From NCBI GenBank assembly GCA_018241185.1, contig JAFEEH010000231.1, forward strand, positions 1-64,000: 64,000 bases of DNA. Direction: 5' to 3'. Shown one piece after another: positions 43,692-53,250 of this stretch. A program made the translations under genes and the position numbers. The notes beneath the pieces are model-generated. The model did no database searches, was not told the DNA's origin, and was given only the letters and a program-made list of their open reading frames with translations. The stretch comes from Pseudomonadota bacterium. GTDB taxonomy: Bacteria > Pseudomonadota > Gammaproteobacteria > Burkholderiales > Burkholderiaceae_C. Every line of letters starts with the position of its first letter. Position 1 is the stretch's first letter.

Positions 43692-44672
43692 CTAGCCCGC
43701 TTTTGCGCGCCAGGCATTCAACTCAGAAACCAAATTTTTGTACCCTTCATCTACAAGGCCCTGAATTTCTTTTGGAAACACCGCCGCTCCACCCACCGGC
43801 ATCGCGCCGCTATCAACCTGCGCGCCCTTCCCTTCCCCCTGCGATTTCTTGGCATGCGCATGAAGCTGCTTGAACACTCGATAGTGAGCGAGGTAACGCC
43901 CAAAAACAGGCATCAGATCTTGATGCTGATCCTCCCTTGCAAGCCCAGCTTTTCCTTCAATGATTTCGACAATGCGTCGACCGATTTCAACCAGTTCGTC
44001 GAAGTAGTCCTCAATGCCCTTTCCAGCTCCATAGACTCTCGACAAGTGCAGCACTGTGCGAAATCTCTCCCACTGGTCATTGCCAGTCGCGATCTCGAAT
44101 ACTTTGCCGTCAAAGTCATCGCTGGGGCCGCCCTGTACAAGTCGAAATTGATCTCGGGCTGCACTTATCAGAGCTTCGTTCATCAATCGATAGAGTGCAT
44201 TGGATTGGCGCAACAGCGCGTGAAGCGGCCCATATAGCTCCGAGAGTTGCTTCAGGCGCCATTGCACAAAGCTATTTCCGATCTCAAGCTTCGCCCTCGC
44301 TTCGGCGAGCTGGCGCGCATGCTCCGCAGCTCTTTCCGCTTGCAGCGCTTGAGACTTCAATGAGCGGGACTGTGTAGACCAACTGACAAGGCTTCCAACC
44401 AATGTACCCAGCAAACCGCTCCCAAAGGCAAGATAGGCTGGAACGTAGTCTGGCGGCTTGGACTTGATCGCCTCTATCGACGTAGCAATGGTCTTGAGGT
44501 TTGACAAGATCATCTGATCGTCCACCGTGCCAGCCACTGTTTGGCCAGGAGCCACAATGGCACTCGGCGCACGCATTGGAGGAGAAACAGCTGGGGGAGT
44601 CTGTGTCTCAGCAAATGTCCATAGCGAGCACATGGAAAGCAGCAGCGAGAGCAGCCATCGATTCAGCCTCAT
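43692..44672 (-). CDS. Membrane-anchored helical protein, unknown
   Basis: A 326-residue protein with an N-terminal signal-like helix (LLSLLLSMCSLWTFAE), a Pro-rich segment, a membrane helix near 77-98 (AYLAFGSGLLGTLVGSLVSW), and then a long coiled-coil and helical domain. The region after the helix (SQALQAERAAEHARQLAEAR) suggests oligomerisation, probably on the cytoplasmic side. I recognise no family. Its placement between a PT defence operon and trb genes, with a methyltransferase downstream, makes it a possible defence accessory gene, but nothing proves that. Confidence 0.55.
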   Translation of the reverse strand: MRLNRWLLSLLLSMCSLWTFAETQTPPAVSPPMRAPSAIVAPGQTVAGTVDDQMILSNLKTIATSIEAIKSKPPDYVPAYLAFGSGLLGTLVGSLVSWSTQSRSLKSQALQAERAAEHARQLAEARAKLEIGNSFVQWRLKQLSELYGPLHALLRQSNALYRLMNEALISAARDQFRLVQGGPSDDFDGKVFEIATGNDQWERFRTVLHLSRVYGAGKGIEDYFDELVEIGRRIVEIIEGKAGLAREDQHQDLMPVFGRYLAHYRVFKQLHAHAKKSQGEGKGAQVDSGAMPVGGAAVFPKEIQGLVDEGYKNLVSELNAWRAKAG

Positions 44673-44837
44673 TCCATTTTTCCCTTTGTCCTTGGCCCGA
44701 CCTTCACTCAGTTCTGTACATCATGCCATCCACAACCTAGGCCACTGACCTCGGAGCATAGCGGACGCGAGTTCCAGTGGGCTGCGTGTCATTAGCACCT
44801 TGACGCCCGACCCAGCTGATCGAAACTGATGCACTCG

Positions 44838-45062
44838 CTATCGGATCTCTTTACCTCTACGGAAAGCACGGTCCCGCGCCATAAACGCTTCCAGCATGTA
44901 CGGGATGAGCTGCAGCGTATCGACGGTTTCACCATAGATCTGCGCATGCAGCGCGGCATAGCGATCGAGATCCGCCTTCGTGCTAGCTGGGCACGCGAAG
45001 GTCAACTTGACCACTTCCTGCCGAGGAAGCGGTCCCAGGCGAAGTTTCGAGGTTGAGCTCAT
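44838..45062 (-). CDS. DUF2274 protein at the end of the trb operon
   Basis: A 74-residue protein: LRLGPLPRQEVVKLTFACPASTKADLDRYAALHAQ, typical of DUF2274, which regularly follows trbI in Tn4371-type conjugation operons. The ATG overlaps the trbI stop by 4 bp. It may be a ribbon-helix-helix-like regulator; its role in transfer is unknown. It marks the 3' end of the operon. Confidence 0.85.
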   Translation of the reverse strand: MSSTSKLRLGPLPRQEVVKLTFACPASTKADLDRYAALHAQIYGETVDTLQLIPYMLEAFMARDRAFRRGKEIR

Positions 45063-46309
45063 TGGACATCCTGCCGCTGGAAGAACAAGGGCTGGTAGGG
45101 CCGCAGCACCAGGTCGCGGTTGACGATGACCCGCACCGGCAACCCAGGACGCTCGGTCAGCGTGGGCTGGATGCTCATGTTCCGCCGTGTCATCTCCTGC
45201 CCGATCTGGTTCACGCTGTCCTGCACGCTGTCTCGCCCGGCGATGACCACGCGGTTGCCGTCCTGGCGGTTCTCCGGCGCGGCCAGTTCGGCGCCGATGC
45301 CCAGCAGCGTGGTCAGTGCCGCGCCCGCGAAGATGCGATCCCAGTGCCAATCGACGCCATCCTCCAGGCCCGCGTAGCCGGCCGGGTCGGTGCCCACCAG
45401 GTTGTCCAGCTTGAACGAAGACGTGTCCGGCAGGATCACTCGGTTCCACACCACCTGCACCCGGCTCTGCTCGTAGCTCACCTGGCTGTTGTACTTGCCC
45501 AGGATGCGCGAGCCCTGCGGGATCAGCAGGTACTTGCCGGTGGCCGTGTCGTAGACCGGCTCCGTCACCGTGGCGATCACGTCGCCCGGCAGGTCGGACT
45601 TGATGCCCGTAACCAACGCCGCTGGGATCACCGTGCCGGCCATCACCTGGTACGGCGAAGCCGGCAGCTGCAGGTTGCCGGAATTGCGGGTCTGCGCAGA
45701 GCCGGTATTCAGGAACGCTTCCTTCTGCTCCTGGCGGTTCTGCACGGCCGTCGGATCGGCTGGCTGCGCAGTGGCAGGCGCAAGCGCGCCTGCCAGCGCG
45801 TCGAATGGCTGCGCGCTGCGCGCCTCAGCTACTGGTGCCTGAGCCGGCTTCGTGCCGACCGGACTGCCACCCGTCGCACGAAAGAACACGCCCGAGCGCG
45901 CCGCTTCCTCGGCCGCCAGGCGCGCCGCGTGCGCGGGATCGGCGCCGTGGGCGCGCGCCTCCACCGGTTGCTGCGACCGGACGATGGCCGGCCCCAGGTC
46001 GCCCGGCAGCGGCTCTCCCAGCTGCGGCACCGCAGGCGGCGCCGGCCGCACCACGCCGGCGTAGTCCTTGGGCAGCCGGTCCAGGCTCTCGGCCTTGGCG
46101 ATGCGGTCGACGTTGTACAGCTCGGCGGCCGGGTTGCGCTCGCGCCGGTGCGGCTGCAGCGACCACAGCGTCGCGCCCAGCACCACGGCGGCCAGCGTGC
46201 CGGCGATCACGGCCAGCATGCGTCGGTTGAGCCGGACCACCGGGCGCGGCGAAGCGCGCAACGCCATCGCCTCGGGATCGGCCTTGGGCTGAACGGCAGC
46301 CTCGCTCAT
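45059..46309 (-). CDS. trbI: Conjugal transfer protein TrbI (VirB10-like)
   Basis: A 416-residue VirB10 homologue linking inner and outer membrane in the mating channel. One membrane helix lies at 30-50 (RMLAVIAGTLAAVVLGATLW), followed by a Pro/Ala-rich periplasmic stretch, then the conserved TrbI domain (VIPAALVTGIKSDLPGDVIA, LIPQGSRILGKYNS). It keeps ATGA overlaps with both trbG and the DUF2274 gene. Confidence 0.93.
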   Translation of the reverse strand: MSEAAVQPKADPEAMALRASPRPVVRLNRRMLAVIAGTLAAVVLGATLWSLQPHRRERNPAAELYNVDRIAKAESLDRLPKDYAGVVRPAPPAVPQLGEPLPGDLGPAIVRSQQPVEARAHGADPAHAARLAAEEAARSGVFFRATGGSPVGTKPAQAPVAEARSAQPFDALAGALAPATAQPADPTAVQNRQEQKEAFLNTGSAQTRNSGNLQLPASPYQVMAGTVIPAALVTGIKSDLPGDVIATVTEPVYDTATGKYLLIPQGSRILGKYNSQVSYEQSRVQVVWNRVILPDTSSFKLDNLVGTDPAGYAGLEDGVDWHWDRIFAGAALTTLLGIGAELAAPENRQDGNRVVIAGRDSVQDSVNQIGQEMTRRNMSIQPTLTERPGLPVRVIVNRDLVLRPYQPLFFQRQDVQ

Positions 46310-47337
46310 GATCCGCTGCTCCCCACACTGCCACCCGATGCACGCGGCACGCCATCGGTGCGCTCGATGCGGACCACCTCGCCCGTGGTCCCCTTGCCGC
46401 CGCCCAGGCGCAATTCGGCCGCGCCGAACAGCCGGTCCACGATGTAGTACGGCGCGCGGAAGCGGTAGTTCACGAGCTGGCCATCGCCCTGCGGACCGAT
46501 CACGAACAGCGGCGGCAGCTCGCCCTGTGCGATGCCGCCCGGGAACTGGATGTAGACCTTCTGCCCGTCGTCGAAGGCACGCAGCGGCTTCCACGGCGGA
46601 CTGTCGCCGCTGATCGCGTAACGGAAGCGAAGGCTCTCCAGCGACAGGCCCGCATCCACCGGCGCCGCGACCTGCGCCTCGCGCGTCTGCTTCTGCAGGG
46701 CCACCATGCGGTCGCGCGGGTAGTCCCAGGACACCGAGGCCATCCAGGCCTGCGGCGTCGAGGACAGCTCGAGCAGGTAGGTGCGCCGGTTGGTCGTGAT
46801 GACCATGTTGGTCTTCAAGCCCGTGCGTGTGGGCTTGACCATCACGTTGACGCGCTGGGCCGGCCCCGTGCCGCTGGTGGTGTCGCCGACGATCCAGCGC
46901 ACCGTGTCGCCCGCCGAGACCGTCACCAGTTCCTCGCCCTCCTGCAGCACGATGACGGTGACGCGGCCCGGGCTCGTGTAGACCTGGTACAGCGCACCGT
47001 CGGTGAAAGGCCAGACCTGGATCGCGTTGACGTAGCCCTCGCGCGAAGGCGCGACGCGCGCCTCGTCGTTGGCCTTGGACACGCGCAGCTTCTCATCGGT
47101 GGGCTCGGGCGCCGGCGGCGGCGTCTCGGTGGCCGGCAGCGCTTTCATCTGCGCCGGCAGCGGCAAGGGCTGGGGCACCTCAACCACTTCGACTGGCGCA
47201 GGTGGGTCTGGCAGACGCTGCGCCTGCACAGGTTCGTCCAGCGTGATGGCAGGCGGCGGCATGCCCTGCGACGCGCAGCCGGCCAGGCCCGCAATGAACA
47301 CTGCCGGCGAGACGTAAAGGCGGAATTGTCGATTCAT
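46306..47337 (-). CDS. trbG: Conjugal transfer protein TrbG (VirB9-like lipoprotein)
   Basis: A 343-residue VirB9/CagX-family component of the outer-membrane core complex. The signal has a lipobox (FIAGLAGCAS), then a Pro-rich linker, then the VirB9 domain (INAIQVWPFTDGALYQVYTSPGRVTVI-type start, ending in LPPLFVIGPQGDGQLVNYRF). The start at MNRQFRLYV gives the lipoprotein signal and overlaps the trbF stop by 4 bp. Confidence 0.93.
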   Translation of the reverse strand: MNRQFRLYVSPAVFIAGLAGCASQGMPPPAITLDEPVQAQRLPDPPAPVEVVEVPQPLPLPAQMKALPATETPPPAPEPTDEKLRVSKANDEARVAPSREGYVNAIQVWPFTDGALYQVYTSPGRVTVIVLQEGEELVTVSAGDTVRWIVGDTTSGTGPAQRVNVMVKPTRTGLKTNMVITTNRRTYLLELSSTPQAWMASVSWDYPRDRMVALQKQTREAQVAAPVDAGLSLESLRFRYAISGDSPPWKPLRAFDDGQKVYIQFPGGIAQGELPPLFVIGPQGDGQLVNYRFRAPYYIVDRLFGAAELRLGGGKGTTGEVVRIERTDGVPRASGGSVGSSGS

Positions 47338-48041
47338 GGCTTCTTCGCTCCTTCGGTGGCATCGAGTTCGCGGCTCCACGACAAACCGTTGACGTAGATG
47401 CCCAGGGGGTTCTTGCGCAATTTCTCTTCGCTGCGCGGCGGCTGCAGCACGATGGACAGCACCGCGGTCCAGCGCTCGGTGCCGGCCGGCGCGCCGTTCA
47501 CGAATGCGCGCTCTACCCAGCGCACCTGAAATGACGAATCGCTGGCGCGCACAACGCTGGTCACCTCGACGGCCACCGAGTTCTGCCCGATGCGCGAGAA
47601 CGGGTCGTTCGTGCGCGCGTAGTCGTTGAGCGTGGCCGCGCCCCGGTCGGTGGCGTAGTCGTAGGCTTCGAGCCAGTTACGCCGCACGACGATGGGGTCG
47701 ATGGAAAGCGAGCGCACGTCGTTGATGAAGCGCGCAAGGTGGTGCGCGATCTGCGCGTCGCCCGGGCGGTACGGCGTGGCGGCCTCGCCGACCGCACGCA
47801 CCTGGCCGGTCTGGTCCACCTCGACGACGTAGGGCGTGACGATGGACTGCGCCGAGCGCCAGACAAGGCCGCCGGCCATCAGCAGCGCGAGGGTGAGCGA
47901 GCCGAAGGCCATCAGTCGCCAGTTCCTGGCCTGCACGCGGGCTGATCCAATGCGTTCGTCCCACACCTGCGCGGCGGCTTGGTACGGTGTGACGGGCACC
48001 GGCGTGTCGGAATAGCGCACCTGGGGTCGTTTGAATCGCAT
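47334..48041 (-). CDS. trbF: Conjugal transfer protein TrbF (VirB8-like)
   Basis: A 235-residue VirB8-family assembly factor with a short cytoplasmic N-terminus, one membrane helix (LMAFGSLTLALLMAGGLVWR) and a periplasmic NTF2-like domain (IVTPYVVEVDQTGQVRAVG, RWTAVLSIVLQPPRSEEKLRKNPLGIYVNGLSW). It starts 12 bp after trbL. Confidence 0.93.
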   Translation of the reverse strand: MRFKRPQVRYSDTPVPVTPYQAAAQVWDERIGSARVQARNWRLMAFGSLTLALLMAGGLVWRSAQSIVTPYVVEVDQTGQVRAVGEAATPYRPGDAQIAHHLARFINDVRSLSIDPIVVRRNWLEAYDYATDRGAATLNDYARTNDPFSRIGQNSVAVEVTSVVRASDSSFQVRWVERAFVNGAPAGTERWTAVLSIVLQPPRSEEKLRKNPLGIYVNGLSWSRELDATEGAKKP

Positions 48042-48053
48042 GAAAGGTTCTCC

Positions 48054-49433
48054 TTAGCTGTCATCGCGGAGGCTGGGGCTGGCCCCGCTGCCCCCGCTGT
48101 CGCCCGAACGCAGGGTGTGGGCTGCGACGGTCGCTCCATGCGCGAGGCGCTGGTGTCGCTGCAGCCGCTGCGCCCAGGCGGGCGGCGCGCTGGGAGTGGG
48201 CGCCGTGTCTGTGGATGCCGTGTCTGTGGATACCGTGGCTGCAACAGCCGGCGGCGCGGCGGCCTCGGCAACGAAGTTCGCCACGCGGTCGCGCGTGGCC
48301 TTGGCGCCCGAGGCAACGCGGTCGCCGACCGCACCGGCGCCGGTGCGCGCAACGTTGGCCAGCCCCGCACCCGCGGCGCGCAAGCCGCTGCCACCCGAGG
48401 CCGCGGCGCCGGCCGTATAGGCCGAGCGGGCGCTGCCAGCGAGCGAGTCGACCGTGCGGCCAGCAGCTGCCGCCCCGCCGATGACGCTGCGCGCAGCGCC
48501 GGGCGCCATGCGGGCGCCGGCCGCGACTGCCGCGCCTGCGCCCGCAACCGCAGCGCCACCGGCGACGGCCAACCCTGCCCCGCCCACCACCGTCCCGGCC
48601 GCCGCGCCCGCACTGAGCTGCGGCGCGCCAGCTACCAGGCCGGTGGCGATGCCCGGACCGAAGATGCCCAGGCCGAACAGCGCAATCGAGGCCAGCATGA
48701 TCGTCAGCGCATGGTCGATGCTCGGCTCGGTCCCGGTCGGCGCGGTGAACTCGCCGAACAGCCCGGTGCCAATGCCGACGATCACGGCCAGCACTAACAC
48801 CTTGATGCCCGAGGACACTACGTTGCCCAGTACCCGCTCTGCGAGGAACGATGTCTTGTTCCATAGTGCGAAGGGCACGAGAACGAAGCCGGCCAGGGTC
48901 GTCAACTTGAACTCGATCAGAGTGACGAACAATTGCACCGCGAGCACGAAGAAGCTCACGATCACCACAAGCCAGGCCAGCCCTAGCACCCCGATCAGGT
49001 CGAGGTTGGCGAACACCTCGGGGAAGCCCGTCAGGTCGCCGATCTGCGTCATGATCGGCCGCGCAGCATCGATGCCGACCTGCGCGAGCCGGCCCGGCTG
49101 CAGCAGCTGTGCCTGCGTCAGTGCCGAGCCGGAAGCGGTCAGGCCCAGGCCCGCGAAGGACCGGAAGACGATGCCGGCCAGCGTGTTGAAGTTGCCGATG
49201 ATGTAAGCGAAGGCCCCCACGTAGAGCACCTTCTTGATCAGCTTGGCGATTACCTCGTCGCCGCCACCGCCGCCCGCGTTGCTCATGGCCCAGAACATGC
49301 CGGCCAGGGTCATGTCGATCAGAACCAGCGTAGCGGTCAGGAACGCCACCTCCCCGCCCAGCAGGCCGAAGCCCGAGTCGATGTAGCGCGAGAAGACATC
49401 GAGGAAGCGGTCGATGACGCCAACGTCGTTCAC
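48054..49433 (-). CDS. trbL: Conjugal transfer protein TrbL (VirB6-like)
   Basis: A polytopic inner-membrane channel protein of 459 aa. About six helices span residues 20-270; the C-terminal 180 residues are Ala/Gly/Ser-rich and low in complexity, ending with a TDTASTDTAPT repeat, as in other TrbL proteins. It is the central pore component with TrbF and TrbI. Confidence 0.9.
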   Translation of the reverse strand: MNDVGVIDRFLDVFSRYIDSGFGLLGGEVAFLTATLVLIDMTLAGMFWAMSNAGGGGGDEVIAKLIKKVLYVGAFAYIIGNFNTLAGIVFRSFAGLGLTASGSALTQAQLLQPGRLAQVGIDAARPIMTQIGDLTGFPEVFANLDLIGVLGLAWLVVIVSFFVLAVQLFVTLIEFKLTTLAGFVLVPFALWNKTSFLAERVLGNVVSSGIKVLVLAVIVGIGTGLFGEFTAPTGTEPSIDHALTIMLASIALFGLGIFGPGIATGLVAGAPQLSAGAAAGTVVGGAGLAVAGGAAVAGAGAAVAAGARMAPGAARSVIGGAAAAGRTVDSLAGSARSAYTAGAAASGGSGLRAAGAGLANVARTGAGAVGDRVASGAKATRDRVANFVAEAAAPPAVAATVSTDTASTDTAPTPSAPPAWAQRLQRHQRLAHGATVAAHTLRSGDSGGSGASPSLRDDS

Positions 49434-49437
49434 GGCT

Positions 49438-49740
49438 TCAGTCCTTGGCCGCCGAGCTGGCAGAAGGCGCCGACTCGGCGGCCGACGGCGCGGGCGGCTT
49501 CACCGGCTCACTGGTGTATGGCGACTGGCCGCTGCCGAGAAAGCGTCGCCGCGTGGCCTCGGACACGGCGTTGCACTGCGCATCGCCGACCTTGGCGTGG
49601 TCGGCCTTGCAGGCTTCGCGCAGTTCCTTCAAGCGCTGCGGATTGGCGACCAGCGATTCGACGGACTCGATGGGCGCGGGCTTCTTCTCGCAAGCGGCAA
49701 GCGCCACTACGCACAGGCTGATGATGAGGATTCGTCGCAT
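49438..49740 (-). CDS. trbK: TrbK-type entry-exclusion lipoprotein
   Basis: A 100-residue lipoprotein (signal RRILIISLCVVALAACEKKP) with a conserved Cys pair in the mature part (REACKADHAKVGDAQCNAV) and a Pro/Ala tail. Position between trbJ and trbL and the lipobox match the TrbK/EexN surface-exclusion group, which blocks redundant entry of the same element. The start at MRRIL is required for the lipoprotein signal. Confidence 0.8.
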   Translation of the reverse strand: MRRILIISLCVVALAACEKKPAPIESVESLVANPQRLKELREACKADHAKVGDAQCNAVSEATRRRFLGSGQSPYTSEPVKPPAPSAAESAPSASSAAKD

Positions 49741-49753
49741 GGCGGCTTCTCCC

Positions 49754-50518
49754 TCAGTTGCCGTAGAAGTTGACGGCGGCGGGCGTGTACGGCGTGCCGT
49801 CGCCCTGGAAACGACGGCGCACCTCGCGGGCACGCTCCTGCACAGCGACCTGCCGGGCCTGCTCCAACGCGGCAGCGCGGTCCTGCGTGATCTGCAGCTG
49901 CTGCGCCTGGATCGCCTGGCGCGACTGCAGCGCGAGCAACTGGTTGGTGGTCTGCATCGCCTGCAGCGCGCCCGTAGCCGACTGGCTGCGGTTCACTAGG
50001 TCGGTCAACGCGCGCTCGTCGGCCGCGAAGTTCTGCACGGCCTGCGACTGCACCTTGGTGGCCGTGCGCAGCGCCTCGAGCGAGTTGCGCCAGCGCGTGC
50101 GCGCGTCGAGCCCCATCTGCGTACCCGAAATCGCGGCAGTGTAAGAGTCGGGATAGAGGCGCCGGAACTCCGTCTCCATCTGCGAGACGGTGAAAGCCAG
50201 CCCTTGCGCCTGCTGGATGAGTTGGTTGGTCGCGTCCAGCGTGGCGCGAAGGTCCCCCAGCACGCTGGATGGCAGGCTGGCCAGGTTGCGCGCCTGATTC
50301 ATCAGCATTTGCGCCTCGTTCTGCAACTGCTGGACCTGGTTGTTGATCTGCTCCAGGGTGTTGGCCGCCGTCATCATGTTCTGCATGAAGTTGGAGGCGT
50401 CGAATACGGTGTCCCCGATGCCGAAGATGGCGTGGGCCGGCTGCACGGCCCCGAGGGTCAGCACACCAGCGACGGCCAGCGCGGTGAGGCGGGGTTTGAA
50501 CGAAACGATGCGGGTCAT
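49754..50518 (-). CDS. trbJ: Conjugal transfer protein TrbJ (VirB5-like)
   Basis: A secreted 254-residue minor pilus protein with a signal peptide to about residue 30 (VQPAHA). The mature protein is coiled-coil (NTLEQINNQVQQLQNEAQM; LALQSRQAIQAQQLQITQDRA). It overlaps trbE by 4 bp, and the spacing to trbK is 13 bp. Confidence 0.9.
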   Translation of the reverse strand: MTRIVSFKPRLTALAVAGVLTLGAVQPAHAIFGIGDTVFDASNFMQNMMTAANTLEQINNQVQQLQNEAQMLMNQARNLASLPSSVLGDLRATLDATNQLIQQAQGLAFTVSQMETEFRRLYPDSYTAAISGTQMGLDARTRWRNSLEALRTATKVQSQAVQNFAADERALTDLVNRSQSATGALQAMQTTNQLLALQSRQAIQAQQLQITQDRAAALEQARQVAVQERAREVRRRFQGDGTPYTPAAVNFYGN

Positions 50519-52959
50519 GGCGGAACTCCTTCGGGTGTTGGTGGATTGATGAGGTCGGCGGCCCAGTCCAGGCCGCAGTGCCGCAGCCAGTGCGCCGCGA
50601 AGTGCTGGGCTCCTTGCGCGGCGAGCACGGCATCGATGTCGCGCTGGTGCTGCGGCGTCGAGGCGCCCGCAAATGCCAGCGCCACGGGCCCCAGGTCCAG
50701 GTCGAAGACCCGGTTCCCGAGCCGCGACTGGTAGTAGTAGTCCTGCTTGGGCTGCGCCTGCGCGACGATGCCGATCTGCCGCGTGTTCAAACCGAAGCTC
50801 TCGTAGACCTTGCGGATCTGCGGCTCGGTGGCCTGCGGGTTGGGCAAGAAGACGCGACTGGCGCAGCTCTCCACGATGGCGGGCGCGATGGCCGAGCCCT
50901 CGATGTCCGCCAGGCTCTGCGTGGCGAAGACGACGCTGACGTTCTTCTTGCGCAGGGTCTTGAGCCACTGGCGGATGCGCGCCGCGAACACCGGGTCGTC
51001 GAGGAAGAGCCAGGCCTCGTCGAGGATCAGCAGCGTGGGCGCACCGTCCAGCCGCTCCTCGAAGCGTGCGAACAGGTAGCGCAGCACGGCCAGCGCCGCA
51101 GCGCGGCTGGCCATCAGCTCCTCCATCTCGAAGCCCTGGATGTCGGCAGTACCCAGCCGGTCGTGGTCGGCGTCCAGCAGCCGCCCGTGCGCGCCGCCCA
51201 GGACATAGGGCGCGAGCGCCTGGCGCAGCGCGTTGGACTGCAGCAGCACCGACAGGCCCGTGAGGGTGCGCTGCTCCACCGGGGCACTGGCCAGGCTGCC
51301 GAGCGCCGACCAGACCGCCTCGCGCTCCTCGGGGCCGACCACCACGCCCTCCTGGACCAGCCGGCCCTCGATCCACTCGGCGGCCCAGGTGCGGTAGCCC
51401 TCGCGGTCGATGCGCGCCAGCGGCTGAAAGGCAATGGCGTTCTCGCCGTTGCCTTCGTCGTCCGCGCGGCCGAGGTCGTAGTGTTCGCCGCCCAGGCCCA
51501 GGACCGTCGCGCGGATCGAGCGCCCCCAGTCGAACGCGAAGATGCGCGAGCCCGCGTAGCGGCGGAACTGCAGCGCCATCGTCGCCAGCAACACCGACTT
51601 GCCCATGCCGATCGGTCCCACCACCAGCGTGTTGCCCACGTCGCCGATGTGCGTGACGAACCTGAAGGGCGTCGCGCCGTCCGTGCGCGTCACGATCAGC
51701 GGCGGGCCGTCGAGGTGCGCATTGCGCTCCTGCCCGGCCCACACTGCGGACACCGGCATCATGTGTGCGAGCCCCAGCGTCGAGACGATGGGCTGGCGCA
51801 CGTTCGCGTAGGCGTTCCCGGGAATGGAGGACAGCCAGGCCTCCACGGCGTTCAAGGTCTCCGGGATGGTCACGAAACCCCGGCCCTGGATTGCCCGCTC
51901 GGCCTGTCGTAGCTTCTCGTCGGCCGCAGCGGTGTTGGCGTCCATCACCACCACCGTCGCGGTGAGGTAGCCGAAGGCCACCTGGTCGCTGCCCAATGCC
52001 TGCAGTGCCGCGTCGGCATCCGCCGCCTTGTTGCTCGCGTCGGTGTCCACCAGCACGCTCTCCTGCTGGAAGATGGTCTCGCGCAGCAGCGCCACGATGT
52101 TCTTGCGCTTGGCGAACCACTGCCGGCGCAGGCGCGTCAGCTCCTTCTCCGCCTCGGCCTTGTCCATGCACAGGAAGCGCGTGGACCAGCGGTAGGCAAA
52201 GCCCAGGCGGTTCAGGTCATCCAGAATGCCCGGCCAGGTCGAGGTCGGGAAGCCGCGCACGGTCAGCACCCGCAGGTGCTGCTCGCCCAGCATGGGCGCG
52301 AGTCCGCCGACCAGCGGAGCGTCGGCCAGCAGCGCATCCAGGTGCATGGGCACCTCGGGCACCGCGACGGGGTGACGGCGCGTGGACACCGTGCCGTGCA
52401 GGTAGGTGAGCGTCCCGGCATCATCCAGCCGGACGATCTCGGGCATCACGCCATCGAGCAGGTCGAGCACCCGGTCGGTCTCTGCCATGAAGGCCGTCAG
52501 GCGCTCGTGCCAGTCCACGCCTTCGCTGGTCCGGTTCTCGTACAGCAGGCCCGCCGCACGGGCGCGGGACTCCTCCGGCGGCAGGTACTGCAAGGTCAGG
52601 TGGTAGCGGCTCTCGAAGTGGCTGGCCGACTCCTCGAAGGCGGCACGCCGCTCCTCCTCCACCAGCCAGGACAGCGGCTCGGGAAACTCCGAGTGCGGGT
52701 AGTCCGCCGCAGGCAGGCGCTCGGCCTCGATGAACAGCGCCCAGCCCGAGCCGAGCCGACGCAGCGCGTTATTCAGGCGCGCGGTGACGGCGACCAGTTC
52801 ACCCTGCGTCGCACTGTCCAGGTCCGGACCCCGGAAGCGCGCCGTGCGCTGGAACGAGCCGTCCTTGTTCAGCACCACGCCGGGCGCGACCAGCCCGGCC
52901 CAGGGCAACCAGTCGGCCAGCAGCGCGGGACGTTGGCGGTATTCAGCGAGGTTCAGCAT
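50515..52959 (-). CDS. trbE: Conjugal transfer ATPase TrbE (VirB4-like)
   Basis: The 814-residue VirB4 homologue that powers pilus and channel assembly. Walker A is GPIGMGKS (448-455); Walker B is LLILDEAWLFLDD; the downstream VVFATQSLADIEGS is conserved. The N-terminal half is the CagE/TrbE domain. It is full length and intact. Confidence 0.95.
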   Translation of the reverse strand: MLNLAEYRQRPALLADWLPWAGLVAPGVVLNKDGSFQRTARFRGPDLDSATQGELVAVTARLNNALRRLGSGWALFIEAERLPAADYPHSEFPEPLSWLVEEERRAAFEESASHFESRYHLTLQYLPPEESRARAAGLLYENRTSEGVDWHERLTAFMAETDRVLDLLDGVMPEIVRLDDAGTLTYLHGTVSTRRHPVAVPEVPMHLDALLADAPLVGGLAPMLGEQHLRVLTVRGFPTSTWPGILDDLNRLGFAYRWSTRFLCMDKAEAEKELTRLRRQWFAKRKNIVALLRETIFQQESVLVDTDASNKAADADAALQALGSDQVAFGYLTATVVVMDANTAAADEKLRQAERAIQGRGFVTIPETLNAVEAWLSSIPGNAYANVRQPIVSTLGLAHMMPVSAVWAGQERNAHLDGPPLIVTRTDGATPFRFVTHIGDVGNTLVVGPIGMGKSVLLATMALQFRRYAGSRIFAFDWGRSIRATVLGLGGEHYDLGRADDEGNGENAIAFQPLARIDREGYRTWAAEWIEGRLVQEGVVVGPEEREAVWSALGSLASAPVEQRTLTGLSVLLQSNALRQALAPYVLGGAHGRLLDADHDRLGTADIQGFEMEELMASRAAALAVLRYLFARFEERLDGAPTLLILDEAWLFLDDPVFAARIRQWLKTLRKKNVSVVFATQSLADIEGSAIAPAIVESCASRVFLPNPQATEPQIRKVYESFGLNTRQIGIVAQAQPKQDYYYQSRLGNRVFDLDLGPVALAFAGASTPQHQRDIDAVLAAQGAQHFAAHWLRHCGLDWAADLINPPTPEGVPP

Positions 52960-52968
52960 GGCATGCCC

Positions 52969-53250
52969 CTACACGTCGAGCAGCGCGCGCTGCTTGATGT
53001 GGCGCGCGAAGACCTGCATGAACTGCGGGTCGGCGCGGGCACCCCAGACCGCGAGCGAATGGCCGACCAGCCACAAGACGAGGCCGGGAATCCAGAGCTG
53101 CAGCCCGAGGCCAACCGCCGCGGCGAGCGTGCCGTTGGCGATCGCCACGGTACGCGGCGCGCCGCCGAGCAGGATGGGCTCGGTGAGCGAGCGGTGAAGA
53201 GGAACTTCGAAGCCCTGCACCTCGAATCCCGGTACGTTGTTCGCGCTCAT
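52969..53250 (-). CDS. trbD: Conjugal transfer protein TrbD (VirB3-like)
   Basis: A 93-residue VirB3 homologue: FEVPLHRSLTEPILLGGAPR, then two closely spaced membrane helices (TVAIANGTLAAAVGLGLQLW, PGLVLWLVGHSLAVWG) and a polar tail. The ATG overlaps the trbC stop by 4 bp. Confidence 0.92.
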   Translation of the reverse strand: MSANNVPGFEVQGFEVPLHRSLTEPILLGGAPRTVAIANGTLAAAVGLGLQLWIPGLVLWLVGHSLAVWGARADPQFMQVFARHIKQRALLDV

